NCBI GenBank assembly: GCA_947500005.1
Contig: CANMQJ010000005.1
Coordinates: 62,001-126,000, forward strand
Direction: 5' to 3'
Source: an uncultured Paracoccaceae bacterium
GTDB lineage: Bacteria > Pseudomonadota > Alphaproteobacteria > Rhodobacterales > Rhodobacteraceae
Length of the DNA stretch: 64,000 nucleotides
Part shown: positions 16,058-31,000 of the stretch, piece after piece
Position numbering within the stretch: position 1 is the first letter of the stretch
Layout: every line of letters starts with the position of its first letter
The notes under the pieces: model-generated
Told to the model about the DNA's origin: nothing
Database searches by the model: none
The model's input: the letters and a program-made list of their open reading frames with translations, nothing else
Position numbers and translations under genes: made by a program

Positions 16058-19000
16058 GCACCGTTCCTTGTCGACATGGATGGCTCCGAGGGAATCGACT
16101 TTGCCCTGCGCTACGACTCGCTGACACAATCGTTGCAGCTATATGATGCCGAGGCGAACGCACCCGTGATCCAGCGGATGGTGAGCGAGATTTCCTACGT
16201 CAAGGTCACGGGCAGCGCGTTCGACGACAATCTCACGCTCGATTTCAGTGACGGTTTCGTTTCTCCGGTGGAAATCGAGTTCGATGGTTCCGGCGGCGAC
16301 GACACGATCACCATTTCCGGTGCCACGCTCGACACGGTTTCCTTGACCGTGACGGGCGAGGGGGCCGGATCCCTTGCGATGGACCAGGGTGAAACCCAGG
16401 TCGTTGTAGACCTGACCGGGGTGGAAGCCGTGGAGGACAGGACTGCGGCCACCGACAAGCTCTATTCCGACGCCACGGGGATCGGCCAGACGCTGAGGAT
16501 ACAGGACCATGATTCGGCACAAGACGGTGTCGGTGCGATCGTGGCCGACGCAATGATCGATTACCGCTTCACCGCCCCGACCGGTCTGGTGATGGTCGAG
16601 GGCGGTGCAGGCGACGACTTGCTCGAGGTAGGCGCGGTGGATGATGGGCTGGTGGGCCGCGTGCTGATGTCGGGTGGCGCAGGCAGCGATACCGTGACCG
16701 GCCCACCGCAGGACACCACATGGTCCCTGACCGGCGCGGGCGCCGGCGAAGTTGCGGGCGTGTCCTTCGTCGAGGTCGAGAACCTTTTGGGTCAGACCGA
16801 CAACGAGGACACGTTCGTCGTTTCCGAGGATGGGATTCTGGCTGGCGTTCTGGATGGCGGCGCGGGCGGCTTCGATACGCTGGTGCTGGAGGGTGGCAGT
16901 TTCGACAGTGTCGAGTACGTGGCCTTCGACCTGCATTCCGGGACGATCGACCGCGATGGCGTGGTGCTTCAATATGCCGGGCTGGAGCCGATCAACGACA
17001 ATTCGGACGCGACCGACCGCGTGATCGACCTGTCGGCTTATTCCGACACCGCCGAGATCACCCAGGATGGCAGCGGCCTGCACATCACGCCGCAGGCCCC
17101 CGTCGACAGCGACCTCCTCGACGCCGTGTTCCTGGCCGCCGGTAACAACCTGACCTTCGAGACGGTCAATATCGCCTCCCTTCCGACGAATTCGCTGACC
17201 ATAAACCTCGGGTCGAGCCACGATCTGCCGCCCGGTTTCGACGCGCCGGTGCCATTCCTGTCGCGCGATCAGGTCACCTTCACGGGTGCCGTGAACCTTG
17301 CTGGCGTGGACCTGGTCATCGAGGGCCAGGACGACAAGGACGTGGTCAATATCGAGGGGGCGCTGACAGTCGACGACCTGACCGTGAATGCCGAGATCAT
17401 CAACGTCTCGGGCAGCGTCACCGCGACCGGCAACGTGATCCTGAATGCCGATGCCGAGGATGACGGGGTCATCGTCGATGGCGACTCTCCCTCGTTCCTC
17501 CAGGGTATCGGGCTCGAAGGGTTCTTTGCCGCCGTGACCGAAGCCAAGGTCGAGGTGTTCGGTGCGATCACCGCGGCGGGCGAGCTGACGATGACCGCAG
17601 ATGGCGTAATCAACATCGCCGCCAGCCCGGGCGATCTGGCGGGTGCCGGCGTGCTTGACCTGACAGGTGTCGTGGTCTTCCCCGATGTGGGCGTTTTGCT
17701 TTCGGGGGCACAGCTTTCCGCGGCCACGATCACGGGGACGTCCACTGTCGATGTGGACATCGCGATCACGGACAATGCGGATGCCTCCGACGATTCCAAC
17801 AGTGCTGATGCCGCGGTTTCCGTGGTCGTCGTCTATGGCGAAAGCGCGGTATCGGTCACTGGCGACAGTGCGATTTCCGCGTCTGCCGGGGCGGTCACGC
17901 TTGGGGCGGCGACGCAACTCGACGTTGACGCCAAGGCTGACGGATCCACAGATGCGGGCGCCAAGGGTGCCACGCTGGCAGTATCGACAATCGGGATCAC
18001 CACCGCACTGACCGTCGCTGATAGCGCCGCCATCACGGCCACCGGCGGCGATCTGGGTCTTGGTGCCACCCTGGCTTCGAACGTTTCTGTCCAGGCGATT
18101 TCGACGGCCGATGGTGCCACCGATTCCGGTAGTGACAGCAACGCCTCCGAGCAGCGGCTGGACGACCCGAACGCGGATGGCAATCAAGCCGACCAGGCAA
18201 CGGCCAATGGCGGAAGCGTCAGCTTCGCAGGCGCGGTGGTGGTGTCGGATTACCGGCCGGTCACCTCTGCCGAGATCTCGACAAGCGGAACCCTGGCAAC
18301 GGATCAGGCGCTGACGCTGACCGCGATGAGCACCGACTCGGTGCTGGCCAAGGCCGATGCTTCGACCACGAGCTCGACCACCGGTGTCGGCGTGGCGGTG
18401 GGCTTTGGCATGGTCGATCCGACCTTGATGGCCCGTGTCATGGGCGGAAACTTCAACGCGCCGGGCGGCATCACCGTCACCGCGCAGATGGACGGCGGCA
18501 ATACCTTCACGGTCGAAACGGTTTCCGGCGCCGGAGCGGGAGCCCAGACAGGAGTTGCCGGTTCGCTGGCCATCCATGTGGGAATGGCCGACGTGACGGC
18601 CAGCGTCGGCGACACCATCGCACTGAACGGTGCCGACCTGAGCGTCAACGCGATTTCCGAATCCAGGACCGTCACAAGGGCGCTGCCGAACGAGGACACC
18701 ACGACGGGTGAATCGCTGAGCATCGGGGCATCTTTTGCGCTGTCGATCCTGGATTATCAGACCCGTGCGGCAGTAGAAGCCGATGCCGACATCACTGGCG
18801 GCGATGCCTTCACCCTGACGGCGACCGGCACGCACGAGGCCGAGACGATGGCCAAGGGGGCGGCCGCTGGCGCTTCGGGCGCGACGGTTGCGACCCCGGT
18901 CGCGGCGACCACGCTGCTTTACAGCGACACGCTGGCCGAGATCGGCGCCGGCGCCGGCGCGCTGAGTTTTGCCGGCGATATCGGCCTCAACGCCACCCAC

Positions 19001-22000
19001 GAGAGTGCCGCGATCACCACGGGCGAGGGCGATGCGGAAGGTGGCAGCACCGCGCTCGGCATCAGCTTCGGCCTGACCTATGACGAACAGGGCGGCATGG
19101 TCAAACTGCTGCGCGACCTGACCTCGACCGGCGGGGCGATTGCCCTTGCTTCGAGCGGGACTATACGGTCGCGCACAGACGCGGCCGCCTCGGCCGCCGG
19201 GGCCGAAGCGGATGACGGATCGAACCCCGAGGGGGTCAACGATACCAGCAGCGCGCAGGCGGCGGATGCGGAAACCCAAGCCGAGAACCGCACAGGCCAG
19301 TCGCGCAATACCGTGGAAACGCCCGACGCCTCGGGCGGGGGCGGGCAATCCATGTCCGTGGCCGCGGCCATCGCGATTACCCTGCAGGATGTCTCGACCG
19401 AGACCGTGCTGGCCGACGGGATCTCGGTTTCGGCCGATCGGGCGGTGACCCTTCGGGCCCTGTCGAACATGGACAGCCTGGCTGATGCGGATGGCAGTGC
19501 GAATGCTGGTGGCACGACCGTCGGCGCCGCCGCCGGCCTTACCGTCGCCAAGGTGCACACCGCCGCGTCGACCGGCGACAGCACCATTACCGGAGACGGC
19601 ATCACTATCGAGGCCGGCAAGACCAGCCGCGAGATGGATTTGACCGCATCCAGCGCGCCCACAGTGGATACGTCGGAGAACACGCTGTTTCTGGGTGAGG
19701 ATCACGGGCTCTCGACCGGGGATGAAGTCACCTATTCCAACGGTGGAAACGGGGCGACGGACATCGGCGGACTGACCGACGGCGACACCTATTTCGTCGT
19801 GAAGGGTGAGGATGGCCGCATCAAACTGGCGGCAAGCCAGGCCGATGCCGAGGCCGAACCACCGGTGATCGTCAGCCTGACCTCGCAGGGTTCGGGTGAC
19901 GAGCACACGCTGACCAAAAGCGGCGAGGATGCGATCACCTTCGATCCCGACGCGGATGTCTTCGCGCTGGACAGCGACGGCAAGGACAGTCTGCGGACCG
20001 GCGACCGCTTCGTCTATGGCAATGGCGGTGGCACCGATATCGGCGGGTTGTCCGACGGAACGACCTATTTCGCGATCATCGACGCCGATGGCGATCTCAA
20101 GCTCGCCGAGAGCCGCGCGCAGGCCTTCGAGGGCGAGGCGATCGAGATCACCGGCGCCGGAGCCGGCACCGGCCATACCCTGACCGAGACCGAAAGCCGG
20201 GCCGCGGCAGATGCGACCTCTGGCGCGTCGGGCGGGGATCTCGGCGTTGCCGGCTCGCTGGCGATCAACGTGTTCGAAGTCACTACCATGGCCGAGTTGA
20301 GCAGCGAGGCCGAGGCCATCCTGCAAGATGGCGGCGACGGGGACAGCGACGTGGGCGCGTTGACCATTTCCGCCACCGCCGAGACCATGGCTGGCGTGCA
20401 GGCGGATGCCGCGCAGGAAGAGGGTGCGGGAACCGGTGTGGGCTTTTCCTTCGGGTTCAACATCACGGACCATCACACGACCGCGCAGATCGCGGGTGGT
20501 GCTGACTTGGGCGGCGCGGTCGAGGATGTAACGCTTGCCGCGACCGGCAATTACGGGATGCGCACCGATGTCGTGGGCGGAGCCGAGACGACCGGTGGGG
20601 CGGGCGTCGCCCCCGTGCTGGCATTCGGTATCGCGATGAACGACACCGGCGTTTCCGTCGCCGCCGATGCCAATGGCGATCCGTTGACACTGGGCGGCGA
20701 CCTGGGTGCGACGGCGACACATCTGGCCGATACCGTGACAACCGCCAAAGGCGAGGCCGAAGGCACCGATGCGGCCGTGGGCCTTTCGTTTGGCATGACC
20801 TATGCCGACGACAATGTTTTCGCGGGAATTCTGCGCGATCTGACCGCGGGCGGGGGTGTCACGCTTGTTGCGCAGGGGGCCGCTGCCAGCCGGACCGAAG
20901 CTGCGTCCTCGGCGACCGGCGCGAATGGCGCCACGGGTTCGGGCGGCAACGAGGCTACCACGAACGACACAACCGCCAGCCAGGCAACCGAAGCGCGAGA
21001 TCAGACCCAGGCGCGAACCACGGCCGGGGCCACGCCCAATGGCGCAACGCAGGGGCAAAGCCAGGCCGACGCCTCGACGCAGAGCAGCGGATCGCTGACA
21101 GCGGCGGCCGGCATCGGCCTCAACATCGGTGACTTCGACGCGACCGCGCAGCTTGATGGGGATATCGCGGTAACGGCAGCCGGGGCCGTCGAGGTGACGG
21201 CGCGCGGGAACATGGATGCCTCTGCAAAGGCTACCGGAGAGGCGAACAAGGGCGCCAACACAATCGGCGTCGCCGTGGCGCTGAACGTGGCCTTTGCTGA
21301 CATTACAGCCCGTGTGGACGATGCCGGAACGGTCGGCGCGCCCACAGTAACGGCCAACGGGCTGAGCGTTCAGTCGCTGATGTACGACAGTGACGGGGAC
21401 GAGACGCACAGCTTTTCGGCCGAGGCGGTCTCGGGTGCCAGTGACGCCGACAGCCTTGGCCTTGCAGGCTCCTTCGCACTGAACCTGCCGTTCATCAAAA
21501 CCAACGCGGCAATCGGTGAGGCAGCGACGGTCACGATGACCGGGGACGGTGATGTGGTGGTAAGGGCGGACTCTGTCACCGACGCCAGCGCCAAGGCGAC
21601 AGCGGCGCAGGCCAAGGGGGACGGCGGCGGAGCGGACAGCACGGGTGTTGGCGCTTCCATCGCCATCCACGTGACCGAGATGACCACGCGTGCCGCGGTC
21701 GAAGGCGGCGCCGCAGTCACCGGAGCCGGAGATCTGACCATCGAGGCCGCCGGCACTCATGACATGGCGACCGAGGTGGTAGGCGGCGCCGAGGGCGGAA
21801 CGGCGGTAACGCCGGTCCTGGGCATCGCGGTAGCGCAGAACGATGTGAGCGCTGAATTGCCGGTGGGCGACCTGATCACCCTGGCGGGCGACCTGACCAT
21901 CGGGGCGACGCTGGACGCCAACAGCGTGACGGACGCAAAGGGCGGTGCTGACGCAAGTGGAAGCGCGGCGGGCATTTCCTTTGGCCTGACGGTAACCTTC

Positions 22001-25000
22001 GATCACGTGGCAGCCACCCTCTCGCGCAGCGTGGCGGCCGGCGGGGCGATCCTGGTTTCCTCGAGCGCTTTGGCAGCCAGCCGGACAGAGGCGCGCGCCT
22101 CCTCCAAGGGGGGCAAGGCCGAGACCGGCGACGAGCAATCCAACGGCACCGATGTCCAGAGCCAGACCGACGCGCAAGTGGGCGAGGCCAACAACCGCTC
22201 CGGCGCAGGCAATACCGCCAGCAGCCCCGACACGACTGCCAATAGCGGGGCCAATTCGGGTTCGATCTCCGTTGCGGCTGCGATCAGCGTCAACATCGCG
22301 GAGACCGACTCCTCTGCCACGATTTCCGGCGAGGCCGGAACGCCGATTACCGTGACCGCAGGCGAAGGGGTGAGCGTCAAGAGCGCGGCCAACGCCGATG
22401 CCAATGCAAAGGGCGACGGACGCTCCACCGCGCGAAAGGCCGCCAACGATAGCTCGATCGGGGCGGCAGTGGCCGTGAATGTCGCGACGCTCGACAATAT
22501 TGCCCTGGTCGATCATGCGGGCATCACCGGCAAGGGCGTGCAGGTCGAGGCCGTCATGGACGCGCGCCGGTCGGAATTCGAGGTCAACGAGTTCGAAACG
22601 GTCGACGCCGATGCAGACACGATCTTCGTCGGTGAGCCAGAGGCCAAGTTCACCACCGGCGAGATGGTGACCTATGAAACCGGGGGCGGCACCGCGATCG
22701 GCGGACTGACCGACGGGACGGATTACTATGTCATCCTGGGCGAGAATGGCTGGATCAAGCTGGCGGCAAGCGAGGCGGATGCGGCCGAAGGCAAGGCCAT
22801 CGACCTCGAGGATCAGGGCGCGGGCGACGATCACAAGCTGGTGCGCGGCGATGCCGACAGCCTGTTCGATCTGGGCAGCGACAACCCCGCCGATATCGAG
22901 ATCGATCCCGACAAGAAGAATTACGAGATCACGCTGACCGATCCGCGCGGAATCCAGACCGGGGACGCGGTCGAATACAGCACTGACGGAACTGCGATCG
23001 GCGGATTGACCGATGGCGAAACGTATTTCGCCGTGGTCAATTCCGAAGGCCGTCTGAAACTGGCCGAAAGCCGCGAAAAAGCTTTCGAGAACGAAAGCAT
23101 CGAACTGACCGACACGGGCACCGGAACGCACGAAATCAGCGAGTCCATCCACAGCACCGGCGCGCAGGCGATTTCCGGTGCGGGTGGTGGCAAGACAGGG
23201 ATTGCCGGCTCTGCCGCGCTGAACTTCTCCTTCGGGACAACCGAGGGACAGTATGGCGAGGATGCCGCGATCACGGTCACGGAGGCGGGAGCCAGCACGG
23301 TCAGGGCGGAAACGGCGACCTACAACCTGGCCAGCGCCATTCCCGAGGGCACGACCCTTGGCCAGAGCACCGGTGTGGGTCTGAGCTTTGCCATCGGGGT
23401 GAACGATCACGATGCGCGGGCCAGCATAGCTTCGGGCGGGACGCTGGACGATTTCGGCGATCTCGAGGTGTCGGCCAAGGGCGACCATGACGCGGTAGCG
23501 CGCGCCAAGGCCGGAGTCGCGGCCAAAGGCGCAGACGCCACGGGCGTCGGTGGAACGGTGGCGCTGATGGTGTCGCTGAATAATACCGACGCCGCGATTC
23601 CGTCCGGTGGACCGGTGATGGATATCGACGGGGATCTGACGGTGAAGGCCGAAAGCACGCTTGATGTCATCAATACCTCGGACGCCAAGACCGATGGCGG
23701 GCAGACCGGTTTCGGGATCGCCATCGGGTTCACCTGGGCAGAGGACGACACCTCGGCCCTGCTTGGGCGGTGGGTCTCCGACGGGACAGGTGCGACGGCG
23801 GGCGCGGTCACGGTTCGTGCCACCAGCGCGGTCAACGCCGACACGACGGTATTCGGCAGCGCGCAGGGATCGAAGAAACAGGAAGACGGCGGTTCGACGG
23901 CGAACCAGAACGCGACCGGAGCGACAAGCTATGCGGATGGGCAATCGGGCAATTCCGGGCTGAGCAATCCGAACCCTCAGGGCAATGTCGAAAGCGGCAA
24001 TGACGAGGCCACCCAACAGACCACCAATCCCAACGGTGAGGGCGGTACCGGCCAGCAGGCCACGCAGCAGACCAAGGGCGGAACAGTCCGCGTGGCGGGT
24101 GCGCTCGGGGCCACGGTGGTTCGGCCCACGGTCACCGCGATCGTCGAGGACGGGGTGACCATCAATGCCTCCGGCGACGTGGCAGTGCGCGCATTGAGCG
24201 ACGTGGACGCATCCACCACGGCCACGGGGCTCGCGCTCGACACCGGCACCGGCGGCAAGGGCGTCGGGGCGGCGGTGGTCGTGAACGTCGTGAACAAGGT
24301 CACCACCGCCCATATCGGAAATGGAACGGTCGCCGCAGGCTCTATCGCGGTTGAGGCCGGAACTACCGACGGCGAAACCGACGAGATCCGCGCCGTGGCG
24401 CTGGCAGGTGCGGGCGTCAAGCAGAAGAGCAACAACCAGAACAGCAGCAACTCCAATGGCGGGTTGGCCATCGCGGGGGCCGCGGGCGTCAATGTCTATA
24501 CCAGCGACACCGATGCCACAGTGGCCCACGAGGCCGCGATCACCGCCAGTTCGGGAGACGTGGATATCGCCGCGCGCAGCAACTTGGGCATCCATAACGT
24601 AGCCGCCGGAGGCGCGATCCTGCTGGGTAGCGGCGGCAGCGACGGCGGCACCAGTGTCGGCGCGGCCGTGGTCGTGAACGTGGCCGACCTTTCCACCGAT
24701 GCCGCGATCGGCGCAAACAGCACCTTGAGTGCCTCGGGCTCGGTCAAGGTTCTGGCCGATACCGATATCGTCCCGCTTGCCTTCATCGTGCCCTTCCTCG
24801 ATACCGAGATCGATGCGCTGACCCTGACGGGAATGGCCATTGGCGCCTCCATCGCCTCGGGTGGCGGCGACACGCAGAACGGATCGAGTGCTGGCGCAGG
24901 CTCGGCGGTCGTTAACGTATTTACCCCCACCACGCGGGCACAGATCGGCGGCGGCTCCGACATCACGGCCGGCAACGATATCTCGGTCCGGGCCCTGTCG

Positions 25001-28000
25001 GATAGCACGATTACCGATTTCGCGGGATCCATCGGCTTTTCGACGAGCGGCGGCGGGATAGGGATCGGTCTGGACGTGACGGTACATCTCGCGACGACCG
25101 AGGCTCTCATCGGTGGGGGCGCGGACCTGGCGAACCAGACCATACTGGACGCCGGTGGCAACGTGATCGTCGAAGCCCTTGGGCAGGACGATTTCTTCCA
25201 GCTGACGCTGAACGCGGGCGCGGGTGACAGTACCTCGGGCGCGGGCGCGCTCAACGTTCTGGTGAACGTCACCGAGACCGAGGCGAGCATCAGCGTACCA
25301 CAGGAGAGCGGCGATCCGGCCACCTCCGCAAATGTCAGCGCCGATGGCAGCATCGAGGTCGAGGCCATCTCGAACACCGGGATCGGAAGCTATGCCGGAA
25401 CCTTCGGCGGTTCGCTCAGTGGCAGTGCGGTCGGCGTATCGGTCGGCGTGGTGATCGATCTGGACGAGACGCTTGCAACGGTCGGTGACGACACGACGGT
25501 TTCGGCAACCGGGCTGGGTACGGCGGTTGATATCTCGGACGGGATCTTCGACGGCTCGGGCAATCCGGGGGTGGAGTCCGTCCGCGGCCTGGCGGTTTCG
25601 GCATCCAGCCACGACGACATCACCCTTCTGGCCATCGCGGCGTCAGGCTCGCTGGGGCAGGACAACAGCGGCACCAGCGGCGGCGGTGGCGGCAGCAGCC
25701 AGAGCGGGGGCGGCATGCAGGTCGGCATCGCGGCCTCTGTCGGCGTTGCCGTGGTGCGCGGCGAGACCAAGGCCGTTCTGGGCAATGACGTGGACGTCAG
25801 CTCGGGTGAAGGAATCACCCTGCGCGGGGCGGATGACACGAATATCGACCAGATCATCGGCGGCGGCAGCATCGGCGTCGGCGCGGATGCGGGCATAACG
25901 GGCGCGATCTCGATCAACGAGGTGGACAGTACGACCTGGGCGCGGGCCCTCGGCGGGAACACGCTGGATGCCGGTGCCGGAGGGATCACCTTCGACGCGC
26001 GGGGTGCCACCAATCTGGACAGCGTAGTCATCGCCGTGGCCGGTGTCATCAAGACCGGCTCGGGCTCGTCCAACTCGAACAACTCTTCGTCCTTCGTCTT
26101 CGCGGGGTCGGGGAGCGTCGCGGTGAACCTCGTGGAGTCCGAGATTCTGTCCGGCGCGGGGGCAGGCGGTTCGCTGACCACCACGGGACTGCTGCGCGCG
26201 AATGCAGAGGACAATTCCCAGATCGTGACCGACGCGGGCGGCGTTGCCATCACGCTGTCCACGGGCGGCAATGACACCGCCGGGGCGATCGGCGCCTCGG
26301 TCGCGGTGAACGACATCACCCAGGTCACCAAGACGACTATTGTCGACAGCGATGTTACCGTCGGTAGTGTCGACATGGATGCTACCAATGCGGGGCTGAT
26401 CGATGCGCTGACCATTGCCGGCGCAGCGGCCGGGTCGTCGAAATCCGATGCCTTTGCCGGGGCCGGCTCCGGATCGGGCAACTTCATCCTTGCCGACACC
26501 GAGGCCAGCATCACCAATTCCGGCGCAGCCGGTACGCTGGTGGTAACCGGCGCGTTGGATGTGTCCGCGACAGACAGCATGCAAATCAACGCCGATGCCG
26601 GCGCTGGCGCGCTGGCGGTATCCCTAGGCGATGACAGCAAGCTTGGCGGCCTCTCGGCGGGCGCAGCAGCGGCCGAGAACGAGATCGATGCGGACCTGAC
26701 CGCGCGGATCGGCAATGTGATCGGCTCTGCGGGAGCAACGACCGTCTCGGCCACCAGCGACGCGGTGATCGACAGCTTTACGCTGGGCATTGCAGGCGCG
26801 GTCGGCAACAAGTCCAACGCGCTGAGCTTTTCCGGCTCGGGGTCCGGCAACTTCATCTCGGGCGACATCACGGCCGAGATCGTGGATAGCGATCTTTCCT
26901 TGGGCGGTCTGGATCTTCTTGCCACGGATGACAGCGCGATCACCGCGACGGCCGGATCGGCCGCGGTCTCGCTCAGCGTCGGTGGGGGCAACAACGCACA
27001 GGTGGCCGTGGGCCTCGGCATCTCGGTCACCCTGAACGAGATCGATCGCGAAACCTCGGCCCTGTTGAGCGGGTCGGTTGTGAGCGTGAGCGGCCCCGCA
27101 AGCGTCATCGCCACAGGCGCGGCCGACATCTCGTCGCTGGGCTTTGGCGTGGCGCTCGCCCTGACGCAATCGGGCAACGCGACAGGCGTCAGTGCCTCGG
27201 CGACCGGCGCGCTCAGCTTCAACGATATCGACAATGACGTCTCGGCCATCGTCAGCGACATCGCCGACACCGGTGGATCGCTGGCCACAGCCGGAGCGCT
27301 GACGATCACCGCGCTCGATACTGGTGCCATCACAGCCGAGGCTATCGCGGCCTCGCTGACGCTGGGCATTTCCGGCAACGGAACGAGCGTCTCGGGGTCC
27401 ATCGGTGTCGCTGTGGCCGATAACAGCATCACCAACTCCGCCCGCGCGCGGATCGACGATATCACCGTCGACACGAATGCCAGCGATGTCGATCTGCTGG
27501 GCCAGTCGACGGCGAGTATCGACGCTCTCGCGGTTTCGGCGGCCATCGATGTGCAATCGGGCGGTTCGGGCACGACGGCAAGTTTCACGGCGGATGTCTC
27601 TCTGGCGTTCAACAGCGTTGCCAATGACATCGAGGCGGTCATTGCCGGCGGCGCGCAAGTAATTGGCGCTGGCGAAGTATCCCTCGTGGCCAATGATGCG
27701 ACCAACATCAACGCGGATGTCGTCGCGGCACGGATCGGCGTGACGCTGAGCAGCGGCGGCAGCGGCGGCGGGCTGAGCGTGGCCGCGACCAAAGCCCAGA
27801 ACAGCATCGCGAACACGACGCTGGCGCTGGTCGATGGCTCGACCGTCCAAGGCGACAGCCTGCGGGCCTCGGCCTCCTCCTCGGCCACGGTTTCGGCAGA
27901 TGCTGTTTCGGCACAGATTTCCATCACGTCGAGCGGGCAGTACGGCCTGAGCGGCGCAGGCACTGGGGCCGGATCCCAGAATACTGTCGACAACGTGACC

Positions 28001-31000
28001 CGTGCCGGTGGCGTGAACGGCGCGACGGTGACGGTCGGCAACGATGTGGACATCGACGCAGTCAACAGCGCCACGATCACGGCCAACGTGGTCGCGGCGG
28101 CGGCCTCGGTCACGAACGGATCGAGCGGGGCCATCGATATCGCGATCACGGTTGCGACCGCCGACAACGAAATCGGGTCCGAGACAGACGCGATCTTCTC
28201 GGGCGGCAGCCTGATAGCGGGCGGAACATTGGACATGGATGCCGTGGCCGATGGCAGCATCGAGGTGCTCGGACTGGCCGCGTCGCTTCAGGTCGCCAAC
28301 AGTTCCGGCGGGATCGCCGTCGCCGGCAGCGCAACGGCAGCGGTCGTGCAGAACACGGTGAACGGGGCGATGCGCGCGGTGATCGAGAACGCCTCCGTTT
28401 CCGCAGGCGATATCGTGATCTCGGCAGACAATTCCGTCACAATCGACGCGGTCAGCACATCGGTCGGTGTCGGCGTCTCGGTCTCAAGCGGCTCGGTCAG
28501 CTTTGGCGTGGCCCTGTCGGCTGCGGTCGCCGTCAACGAGGTCGGCACCGATGTCGAGGCCGGTATTCTCGGATCGACGGTGAACCAGGCCGGCGCAGTG
28601 GATATCGACCTGTTCAGCGACACCGACATCACGGCGACGACCGTGGCGGCGACCGTCTCTGTCGGGGTGGGCGGTTCGCTCACCGGTACCGTGGCCGGGG
28701 CGGGATCCAACGCGTTCAACACGCAAGGTGGAACAGCGCGCGCGGTGATCGAGAACAGCACCGTGAACGCCGCCGGCGCGGTCACGCTCGACGCGATCGA
28801 CACGACGAAGCTGGAGGCTACGGTGGTGTCGGCTTCGGTCGCGGTATCGAGCAGCAGCAGCGGCGCGGCCTTCGCCATAGGCATCAGCGAGGCGTTGGCC
28901 TCCAACACCAGCAATGGAGTCCTGGAAGCCGGGATCATCGGCAGCACCGTCGATGGTGCCAGCCTGTCCGTCCTGGCGGATGCCGAGACGGAGATCACCG
29001 CAATCGGGGTCGCGGCTGCGGTCTCAGCGGGCGCTGGCACGATTTCCATCGGTGGCGCCGGGTCGGGCGCGGTCGCGCTCAACACCCTGGAGAACGCGGT
29101 CCTCGCGCGGATCTCGAATTCGGACGTCATCTCGGGCGCGGGCGTCTCTGTCCATGCCGAGGACAGCGCACAGATCACCGCGACGGTGGTATCGGCCTCG
29201 GTCGGCATTTCGATCAGTTCGGGATCGGCCGCGATTTCGGCGGCCATTGCCGTCTCTGTCTCGACCAACACGGTCGATACGGATGCGACTGCCTCCATCG
29301 ACACTGGCTCCAATGTCACCTCCACGGGCGCCCTGTCGGTCACGGCCTTCTCGGACAGCTTGATCAGCGCGGATGCGATTGCCGCGACGGTCAGTGTCGC
29401 GGGCGGCGGCTCGGTCAATGTCGGTGTCAGTGCCACCGGCAGCAACGTGCTGAATGACATGGACAACACCGTCTCTGCGACAATCGCCGACTCGATGGTG
29501 CTGGGAGCGAGCGACATCATCGTGAACGCAACCAACAGCGCGACAGTGGACACGCTGGCCATCACGGCGAGCATCGGCGCGACCGCAGGCGGCTCGGCCG
29601 ATATCAATATCGGCGCCTCCGAGATCGTCGCCTTGACGGATGTTGATACCGAAACGACTGCCGAGATCGTCAATTCAGATTACGCGGGCCCGAATTCTGT
29701 TTCCGTGCTGGCCCGCAACGAAGCCACGATCATAACCGAGGCCGTCTCGGCCAGTGTGAACATCACCGTCAGCTCGGGCGTCGGCGTCACGATCGCGGCC
29801 TCTCTCGTCTATTCCGATACCTTCGCGGGCGGCACGACCTCCGCGCTGGTAACCTCGTCGACCCTGAACGGCGGTGGCGCGCTGCTGGTCGAGGCCATCG
29901 ACCTGTCGGATGTGGACAACACGGTTGTCTCGGCTTCGATCGCGGTCGGGGTTTCTTCGTCCGCCTCAATCACCGCCACCATCGACGTTGCCGTGGCCCG
30001 GACCACGACCGACGCTGCGCTTCTCGCGGAGGTAGTTGACTCGAGCGTTACGGCCAGCGATGTGACGGTCCGCGCGCAGAGCTTCGAGGGCGGTCAGCGC
30101 TCTACGGTGGACACCACTGCCGTTTCCGCCAACCTTGCGGTTTCCGTCAGCTCCAGCCTGGCGCTGGGTGGCGCGGGAACGGGCGCGGCCATCGAAGCCA
30201 CGCTCGGCAACACCGTCGAGGCAAAGATCACGGACTCGACCGTGAACGCCCAAAGCCTGTCGGTGATGTCCGAGGACCAGGCCGAGATCCACAACGTCAC
30301 GGTAGCGGCCTCGGCCAATGTCGCGGCATCCGGAACGGCCTCGGTCAGCATCGCTGCGGCCGTCGCCGTGGCCACGGTCGATTTCAACACGCAGGTGCGC
30401 TCGGTTGTCTCGGGCGGAACCGTGACCTTGACGGGGCCGAATGCGACGACGATCTCGGCAGTCGCGGATGGCGACCTGATCAATACGGTCGTGGGCGCCT
30501 CGCTGAGCGTGGCGGCGGGCGGAACGGGTGCCGTGGGCGTCGCCATCGGCTCCTCTACCGCCGTCGTCTCCACGGGCAACCTGACCGAGGCCCTGCTGAC
30601 GGGCGGCGCGACCTTGACCGGCGGCGGTGACCTGACTATCGCGGCCGCGGACGAAACCCGGGTCTATACCGATATCGTGGCGGCCGGATTGGGCATTTCG
30701 GGGTCCGGTACCGTGGCCATCACTTTCTCGGCAGCGGCCAGCGTGGGCGTCAACACATACGATGGCGTGACACGGGCGGGTGTCGACACGGCGACCTTGG
30801 ATGTCGGCGGTGCGCTGACCATCAGCGCCGAGTCCGCGGCGGATATCGATGTGACGGCTGTGGCTGTGGCAGTTTCGGTCGCGGCCTCTTCGTCCTTCTC
30901 GCTGGCCGGGAGCGCCTCGGCCGCTGTAACGACGAACAATGTCGAAGGAGAGGTCGAAGCCTATATCCGCAATGCCGATGATGGCCGTTTCGTGGTCGCG

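Larger units (their letters stand above)
18521..25400 (+). repeat. Repeat block 1: five large units, alternating 1.7 and 1.2 kb
   Basis: Homologous unit starts (SGAGAGAQTGVAGSLAI, SGASGGDLGVAGSLAIN, SGASDADSLGLAGSFALN, SGAGGGKTGIAGSAALN, AGAGVKQ...LAIAGAAGVN) lie near 18521, 20216, 21425, 23170 and 24398. The spacings are about 1695, 1209, 1745 and 1228 bp. Each unit carries a THDxxTxVVGGAE-like element and a glutamine/asparagine/serine-rich linker. Confidence 0.75.

Noticed and set aside
16139..25612. 3,157-codon open frame on the minus strand, antisense to the giant gene
   Set aside because: It mirrors the codon bias of the sense repeats (GC-rich third positions suppress stops on the opposite strand). 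It has no domain signature and no ribosome site, and its apparent repeats are reflections of the sense repeats.
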